DNA of 64,000 bases, from NCBI RefSeq assembly GCF_900113035.1, contig NZ_FONX01000001.1:416616-480615 (forward strand), given 5' to 3'. This DNA comes from Paracidovorax wautersii. Its GTDB lineage: Bacteria > Pseudomonadota > Gammaproteobacteria > Burkholderiales > Burkholderiaceae_C. A program made the position numbers and the translations under genes. This document shows positions 59,736 to 64,000 of the stretch, in pieces. How positions within the stretch are numbered: position 1 is the stretch's first letter; each line of letters starts with the position of its first letter. The notes beneath the pieces are model-generated. The model saw nothing but the letters and a program-made list of their open reading frames with translations. It had not been told where the DNA came from and made no database searches.

Positions 59736-60005
59736 AGAACGTGTTCACGATCTCCCAGGGGTCGCGCAGCGGTGTGGGCGGGATGGGATGCAAGGCGCGG
59801 TGCGCAGTGGATAGCACGGCTATCCACAAGCGCGGCAACGCCGCAGACCGCCCGCCCACACCGCTGCCCTTCGGGTTGGAGCGAAATCGGGCGATTGAAC
59901 GCCCCGGCTGCTTGCATGGGCACGAGCCCATGCGGCGCATCCGAAGCATCCACTCATCCCGATTGCGCTCCAACGCGATCCCCTGCGAGATCGTTAACAC
60001 GTTCT
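59736..60005 (-). mobile_element. MITE-like palindromic element, copy B (270 bp, inverted)
   Basis: Same length as copy A and opposite in orientation. I count 8 differences in 270 positions. One is in the left terminal repeat, two are in hairpin loops, and one turns a G-T pair in arm 2 into an A-T pair. It lies between the convergent ends of the DEAD-box gene and the DUF6172 gene (12 bp before that stop). Confidence 0.8.
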
Positions 60006-60017
60006 GAGGGGGCCAGG

Positions 60018-60416
60018 TCAGTCCCCGCCGCCTCCGTCGCCGCCATCTCCCGCGCCATCGGCACCATCGGCACCTTCACCGTCTTCGTCGTGCGGGCCAT
60101 CGCCTGCCGCGCCATCCTTGCGCGCCGCCGGCTTGCGGGGCATGCCCTCGCCCGGCTTGGCGACGATCTCCACGTAGAACTGTGCGGCGCCCGACTGCGC
60201 CACGTCGTCGATCAGGCGCGTGATGTCTTCCACCTGCACGCTCTGGGCATCGTCCTGCGTGCTGCCGAAGCGGCAGTCGAAGTCCCAGAAGCGCACGCCT
60301 TCGGGCAGGGCGCGGCGGCGTTCGCGGCGCAGGTAACGGTGGATGTCGTGACGGGCCGCGTCCAGCAGCCGGTCGCGGTTCTTGCCTTCGATATGGAGCA
60401 CATAGGTTTTTCGCAT
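60018..60416 (-). CDS. DUF6172 family protein
   Basis: A 132-residue protein. The conserved part is residues 1-93: RKTYVLHIEGKNRDRLLDAA, KHDI-type helices, then LRRERRRALPEGVRFWDFDC and GAAQFYVEIVAKPG, as in DUF6172 proteins of unknown function. The last 35 residues are a low-complexity Gly/Asp/Ala tail (GADGADGAGDGGDGGGGD) not typical of the family core. No signal peptide. It ends 12 bp from copy B of the palindromic element. Confidence 0.72.
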   Translation of the reverse strand: MRKTYVLHIEGKNRDRLLDAARHDIHRYLRRERRRALPEGVRFWDFDCRFGSTQDDAQSVQVEDITRLIDDVAQSGAAQFYVEIVAKPGEGMPRKPAARKDGAAGDGPHDEDGEGADGADGAGDGGDGGGGD

Positions 60417-60445
60417 GCGCCCATCGTAACCGCTGCCGCGGCTTT

Positions 60446-60486
60446 ACTATGATTTCAATAGCGCATGGCGCTTATTTACAAAGGGC
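60446..60486 (+). repeat. Dispersed repeat, copy 8 (short)
   Basis: CTATGATTTCAATAGCGC followed by ATGGCGCTTATTTACAAAG. It lies between the DUF6172 start and slyX and is shorter than the others. Confidence 0.5.
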
Positions 60487-60533
60487 CGCAGGGCATTTTC
60501 GATGCCAAAACCAGCCCCTGCGTGCCGACCGGC

Positions 60534-60758
60534 TCAGTAATGCGGCGGCAGCTCGTCGCGCAGGTTGCGTGCGCCCGCGCCGCCACCGGCCTCGGGCATC
60601 TGCTGGCGCAGCTGGGCCACGGTGCGGGCCAGCGCGTCGATCTCCTGCTGCTGGCGGTAGATGACCAGGTTGAGCTGGTCGAGCAGGTCTTCGGTGTAGC
60701 TGGCCTTGATCTCCAGCTCGGTCAGGCGCTGCTCGGTGGGATGGGGTTCGGCGGACAT
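60534..60758 (-). CDS. slyX: SlyX family protein
   Basis: A 74-residue protein, almost all coiled coil: QRLTELEIKASYTEDLLDQL near 9-28, then NLVIYRQQQEIDALARTVAQ, and ends LPPHY, the conserved SlyX C-terminal signature. Function unknown; name from linkage to slyD in E. coli. Start at 60758; a longer frame upstream overlaps the aminotransferase terminator. Confidence 0.88.
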   Translation of the reverse strand: MSAEPHPTEQRLTELEIKASYTEDLLDQLNLVIYRQQQEIDALARTVAQLRQQMPEAGGGAGARNLRDELPPHY

Positions 60759-60774
60759 GCGGCGTATTGGACCG

Positions 60775-60803
60775 CAAAAAAAGGGCGCCACCGTGACGCC
60801 CTT
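60775..60803 (-). terminator. Intrinsic terminator after the aminotransferase gene
   Basis: AAGGGCG and CGCCCTT pair around a 9-base loop and are followed on the minus strand by T5-T7. It lies 31 bp downstream of the aminotransferase stop and immediately before slyX. Confidence 0.8.
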
Positions 60804-60833
60804 GCAAGAAAGAAGAAAGCGGTTGCGCGCCGC

Positions 60834-62030
60834 TCAGCCCGCCAGCGCCTGGCCCAGCCGGGCCACGCCTTCGCGGATGCGCTCCACGTCGGCCGTGGCG
60901 AACGACAGGCGCAGCGTGGCGTGGTCGGGGTGGGCGCAGAAGAACGGCGTGCCGGGCACGAAGGCCACGCCCTTGTCGATGGCGCGGCGCGCCAGCTCGT
61001 TGCCGTCGGCCACCTTGCCGCCCGCGCCGGTCAGCCGCACCCAGAAGAACATGCCGCCGCGCGGCCGCACGAACTGGGCGGCATCGCCCAGCTCGGCCTG
61101 CAGCGCATCACCCATGGCCTGGGCGCGCTGGGCATAGACGGTGCGCACCTTGTCCAGCGTGGCGGGCATGCGGCCGGCCTTGAGGTATTGCGCAGCGGTG
61201 GCCTGGGCGAAGGTGCTGGTGTGCGCGTCGCTGAACTGCTTGCACATGGTGGCCTTGGCCAGCAGCTCGGGCGGCGCGATCATCCAGCCCACGCGCAGGC
61301 CGGGCGCCAGCACCTTGCTGAGGGAGCCGCAATGCACCAGCAGCTCGCGGCTGCCCGGCACGCCCGCCGACAGGTTCAGCAGGCTGGGCGGGGGCGCTTC
61401 GCCGAAGTACAGGTCGCCGTACGGGTCGTCTTCCACGATCACCGTCTGGTGGCGCACGGCCATCTCCAGCACGGCCTTGCGGCGCTCCAGGCTCAGCGTG
61501 GCGCCGCTGGGGTTGCCGAAGGTGGGGATCAGATAGACGAACTTGGGGCGGTGCTCGGCGATCAGCTTTTCCAGCGCATCGGTCTGCACGCCGTCGCCGT
61601 CGATGGGCGCGCTGATGAGTTCGGCGCCGTAGAGGCGGAAGCACTGGATGGTGGCCAGGAAGGTCGGGCCTTCGACGATGACCTTGTCGCCGGGGCTGAT
61701 GAGCGTCTTGCCCAGCAGATCGAGCGCCTGCTGGCTGCCGGTGGTGACGATGAGGTCGTCAGGCGCCACGCCCGTGGCGCCCTTGCCGGTCATCAGCGCG
61801 GCCAGTTGCTCGCGCAGCGGGCCGTAGCCCTCGGTCGCGCCGTACTGCAGGGCCGCGCCGGGGTCTTCTTCCAGCGCGCGGGCGCTGGCGGCGCGCAGGC
61901 CTTCGACGTCGAACATCGCGCTGTCGGGGAAACCTCCGGCAAAGCTGATGATGCCGGGCTTGCCCAGCAGCTTGAAGAGTTCGCGGATGGCAGAGGTTTC
62001 AACGTTGTTCAGACGGTCGGCGAATTGCAT
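60834..62030 (-). CDS. PLP-dependent aminotransferase (MocR/LysN-like class I)
   Basis: A 398-residue fold-type I aminotransferase. Conserved parts: ISFAGGFPDSAMFDVEGL near 28-45, LQYGATEGYGPLREQLAALM, TTGSQQALDLLGKTLI near 96-111, PTFGNPSGATLS, and the Schiff-base Lys239 in GSLSKVLAPGLRVGW. The RLSFATAD near the C terminus binds the substrate carboxylate. Related enzymes include 2-aminoadipate and valine-pyruvate type aminotransferases; the substrate here is undetermined. It is a single-gene unit with a terminator. Confidence 0.88.
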   Translation of the reverse strand: MQFADRLNNVETSAIRELFKLLGKPGIISFAGGFPDSAMFDVEGLRAASARALEEDPGAALQYGATEGYGPLREQLAALMTGKGATGVAPDDLIVTTGSQQALDLLGKTLISPGDKVIVEGPTFLATIQCFRLYGAELISAPIDGDGVQTDALEKLIAEHRPKFVYLIPTFGNPSGATLSLERRKAVLEMAVRHQTVIVEDDPYGDLYFGEAPPPSLLNLSAGVPGSRELLVHCGSLSKVLAPGLRVGWMIAPPELLAKATMCKQFSDAHTSTFAQATAAQYLKAGRMPATLDKVRTVYAQRAQAMGDALQAELGDAAQFVRPRGGMFFWVRLTGAGGKVADGNELARRAIDKGVAFVPGTPFFCAHPDHATLRLSFATADVERIREGVARLGQALAG

Positions 62031-62105
62031 GGCGAGATGGCTCCTTTGAGCGCGGGATTGTGGCCCAAAGCCGCAGCCGCCGACACCCTCGGTGCTACGC
62101 CGGGT

Positions 62106-62393
62106 TCAGGTTGACGCCGGATCGGGCGAGCCCAGAACCTGCGCATGCGGTGCCGACAGCGGGCAGCGCCGGCAGTGCAGCGCCGCAGCGGGCGCAGCCG
62201 TGCAGAAGGGCGTCGGGCAGGCGCCGCTGCAGCACGGGTCGGCCGGAGAGGCGCACAAGCGGTGGGGCGCATCGCCCTCTTCCGCGGGCCGGCAGCACGG
62301 GCTGCGCGCCATGAGCCACCAGGCCAGCAGCAGCGGCACGAACACCACCGACAAGGCCACCAGCAGCGGCACAGCCGCCTCCAGCGCGGTCAC
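62106..62393 (-). CDS. Small Cys-rich membrane protein, unknown
   Basis: A 95-residue protein starting at GTG that overlaps the stop of the preceding gene (GTGA). One hydrophobic helix (ALEAAVPLLVALSVVFVPLL, near 3-22, with WW after) is followed by a tail with nine Cys in about 50 residues: SPCCRP, LCASPADPCCSGACPTPFC and HCRRC. Third codon positions are strongly GC, as in real genes here. I know no family. Possible roles are metal binding or electron transfer at the membrane surface. Confidence 0.55.
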   Translation of the reverse strand: MTALEAAVPLLVALSVVFVPLLLAWWLMARSPCCRPAEEGDAPHRLCASPADPCCSGACPTPFCTAAPAAALHCRRCPLSAPHAQVLGSPDPAST

Positions 62394-62752
62394 GGCGCGG
62401 TTCCGGCAGCCACCCCGTCGGCCGGCCGCGCAGGCGACGCATGCCGCGCCACCCGGCCGAACTCCGCACTGCGCAGCCCCGTCGCCAGCAGCCGCATGCA
62501 CTGCGCCAGATCGCCGCGGCGCAGGTTCAGGTCCACCCGCACCCAGCGGCGCGCCGTGTCGATGGCGATGCAGTAGCCCGCCAGCCGGTCTCCGAGAATC
62601 GCGTGCAGCGCACGGCGGTAGGTCAGCGGGTCGGCCATCGGCAGACGCAGCGGCAGCACCATCAGCTCCCGGCCGGCATCGCCGCGCTGCAGGGGCCAGA
62701 GCGCCGTCTGCGGCATGCGGTGCATCACGGCGGCGGTGGAAAGATCGATCAT
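62390..62752 (-). CDS. Hypothetical protein coupled to the Cys-rich gene
   Basis: A 120-residue protein starting MIDLSTAAVMHRMPQTALWP. The middle (LMVLPLRLPMADPLTYRRAL, then AGYCIAIDTARRWVRVDLNL) has alternating strand/helix character and looks like a small soluble alpha/beta domain. The end is Ala/Pro-rich. No signal or membrane helix. I do not recognise the family. It overlaps the downstream Cys-rich gene by four bases and is divergent from nth. Confidence 0.55.
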   Translation of the reverse strand: MIDLSTAAVMHRMPQTALWPLQRGDAGRELMVLPLRLPMADPLTYRRALHAILGDRLAGYCIAIDTARRWVRVDLNLRRGDLAQCMRLLATGLRSAEFGRVARHASPARPADGVAAGTAP

Positions 62753-62977
62753 GTTTGTCAGGGCGCCGCAGTGGCTGAAAAGCCATGGCGCCCGGCGGTG
62801 AAACATGCGATGCAGTCTAGGAAAGCGCGTATCAAGATGGCGTAAAGATGCGGGCCGCCGGCATATATTCGGCGGCAACATCCGCCCTTCCCTACCGCAT
62901 CCCGCCTGGGCCTGCCCTGCTCCGCCCGGCGCTACCCCGGCGGGCGGCAGCCCACGCAGCAGACCGCACAAGACGCC

Positions 62978-63616
62978 ATGAAAACCGCGCACATCGAACC
63001 CTTCTTCGCCGCCCTCAAGGCCGCCAACCCGCTGCCCAACACGGAGCTGGAATACACCACCGTCTTCGAGCTGCTGGCCGCCGTGCTGCTCTCGGCCCAG
63101 GCCACCGACGTGGGCGTGAACAAGGCCACGCGCCGGCTGTTCCCCGTGGCCGGCACGCCGCAGGCCATCCTCGACCTGGGCCTGGAAGGGCTGGAGAGCT
63201 ACATCAAGACCATCGGCCTCTACCGCAGCAAGGCCCGCCACCTGATGGAGACCTGCCGCATCCTGGTGGAACGCCACGGCGGCCAGGTGCCCCGCACGCG
63301 CGAGGAACTCGAAGCCCTGCCCGGCGTGGGCCGCAAGACCGCCAACGTCGTGCTCAACGTCGCCTTCGGCCAGCCCACCATGGCCGTTGACACGCACATC
63401 TTCCGCGTGAGCAACCGCACCGGCCTCGCCCCCGGCAAGAACCCGCTGGCCGTCGAACTGCAGCTGATGAAACGCGTGCCTGCCGAATACGCCGTGGACT
63501 CGCACCACTGGCTCATCCTGCTGGGCCGCTACGTCTGCCAGGCCCGCAAGCCGCGGTGCTGGGAATGCGTGGTGTCGCAGTGGTGCGACTACCGGCCCAA
63601 GACGCTGGCGCCCTGA
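62978..63616 (+). CDS. nth: Endonuclease III (DNA glycosylase/AP lyase)
   Basis: A 212-residue base-excision repair enzyme for oxidised pyrimidines. The helix-hairpin-helix is LPGVGRKTANVVLNV with catalytic Lys120; the catalytic Asp138 is in AVDTHIFRVSNRTGL, the same positions as in E. coli. The C-terminal [4Fe-4S] loop is CQARKPRCWECVVSQWC (Cys-x6-Cys-x2-Cys-x5-Cys). Length is normal. It is the last gene before the CRISPR leader. Confidence 0.97.
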   Translation: MKTAHIEPFFAALKAANPLPNTELEYTTVFELLAAVLLSAQATDVGVNKATRRLFPVAGTPQAILDLGLEGLESYIKTIGLYRSKARHLMETCRILVERHGGQVPRTREELEALPGVGRKTANVVLNVAFGQPTMAVDTHIFRVSNRTGLAPGKNPLAVELQLMKRVPAEYAVDSHHWLILLGRYVCQARKPRCWECVVSQWCDYRPKTLAP

Positions 63617-63828
63617 GGCCATTCAAGCACTCAACGCACCTACCTCCCACCGGCTGCGAACCGCAAGCGACCTGCGCGCAAAGCGAAGGTTCGCGGCAGT
63701 GCAACACATTGATGGGGAAGGACTTTTTTCTACGAAAGCCTTCCCCTTGTCGTTGCCTCACCCTTTTGCGTCAGGTTCGCGCAGATGGGAGGAAAAACGT
63801 TGCTAACTCAGAGGTTTATAAAGATGCA
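63617..63828 (+). promoter_or_regulatory. CRISPR leader region
   Basis: The 212 bp between nth and the first repeat are more AT-rich than the genes. It has a hairpin (GGGGAAGG at 63714 with CCTTCCCC at 63739-63746) and two copies of AGGTTCGCG (63687-63695 and 63773-63781) about 86 bp apart, reminiscent of conserved leader boxes. It ends in GGTTTATAAAGATGCA just before the first repeat, with a TATAAA that could be a -10. Confidence 0.5.
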
Positions 63829-64000
63829 GTCACGCCCCGTGTGGGCGTGTGGGTTGAAACTCGCGCAGCTCGATGCCGAACTGCTGCATCTGCAGTCACG
63901 CCCCGTGTGGGCGTGTGGGTTGAAACCCGCACCGAAGCAGCGCGCCGCGTAATCCACTGGTGTCACGCCCCGTGTGGGCGTGTGGGTTGAAACCTCTTGC
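63829..64000 (+). CRISPR. Start of a CRISPR array (type I-C-like repeat), truncated by the window end
   Basis: Three identical 32-bp repeats at 63829-63860, 63895-63926 and 63962-63993, with spacers of 34 bp (63861-63894) and 35 bp (63927-63961) and seven bases of a third. The repeat begins GTCACGCCCC, has a 7-bp stem (CACGCCC/GGGCGTG) and ends TTGAAAC. The 3' TTGAAAC tail and leader position indicate transcription on the plus strand. No cas genes are on the upstream side. Confidence 0.95.

Noticed and set aside
60000..63616. Cas genes near the CRISPR array
   Set aside because: All genes here have other clear or unrelated identities (DUF6172, slyX, aminotransferase, two small genes, nth). 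None has Cas features.

Overview
The window is GC-rich, densely coded DNA from a betaproteobacterium of the order Burkholderiales, most likely family Comamonadaceae (Acidovorax or Alicycliphilus-like). The evidence is strong G/C preference at third codon positions, family-typical gene sets (moxR-DUF58-tgpA, nirB-like/nasA/ybiB/cobA, etfBA with an acyl-CoA dehydrogenase, lysE/argP), and at least seven (possibly eight) copies of a short dispersed repeat with a CTAT-N6/7-ATAGC core that I associate with this family. Most of the window is chromosomal housekeeping and metabolism. There is no prophage, integrase or transposase.

Layout. 1-8352: end of rnk, then minus-strand genes for nitronate monooxygenase, acyl-CoA dehydrogenase, etfA, etfB, a MscS channel, an enoyl-CoA hydratase-like protein and a histone-deacetylase-fold amidohydrolase. 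8389-13635: moxR, a DUF58 protein, a TgpA transglutaminase and an MltB-type lytic transglycosylase, all on the plus strand. 13728-19055: a phytase-like lipoprotein, an ABC substrate-binding protein, a DUF2242 lipoprotein and a small heat shock protein with a sigma-32-like promoter. 19300-26380: a nitrate assimilation cluster with a structured leader, a NirB-like flavoprotein, NasA, YbiB, CobA and a small soluble P-box/MCP-like protein. 26419-36228: thioesterase, BaiN-like flavoprotein, a large GGDEF/EAL protein, rpsU, yqeY, a LysR regulator divergent from tartrate dehydrogenase, and a patatin-like lipoprotein. 36301-37690: a looser stretch with a small membrane protein, a candidate small RNA, an orphan gene under a perfect LexA-type operator, and tRNA-Val(GAC).

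37759-49749: relA, an alpha/beta hydrolase, a SIMPL-domain protein, ompR/envZ, ispF, ispD and mfd. 50269-57225: an Aer-type receptor, an AraC regulator, serB, metQ with a structured leader, DUF190, the lysE/argO-argP divergent pair and a truncated hemoglobin. 57252-60005: two 270-bp copies of a highly palindromic, MITE-like element in inverted orientation, bracketing a DUF3820 gene, yciH and a DEAD-box helicase. 60018-63616: DUF6172, slyX, a PLP aminotransferase, two small unknown genes (one Cys-rich) and nth. 63829-64000: the start of a CRISPR array (three 32-bp repeats, type I-C-like) that runs off the window with no cas gene on the visible side.

Working units. EtfBA feeds electrons from acyl-CoA dehydrogenase to the quinone pool. 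MoxR/DUF58/TgpA form a conserved envelope module. The NirB-like flavoprotein, NasA and CobA (siroheme for nitrite reductase) form a nitrate assimilation unit, with a P-box protein that may sense the same ion. ArgP probably controls the divergent exporter through a perfect palindrome between them. The most unusual features are the paired cloverleaf-like elements, the LexA-controlled orphan gene, the soluble P-box/MCP protein, and dispersed repeats that have been domesticated into signal peptides and a stop codon.
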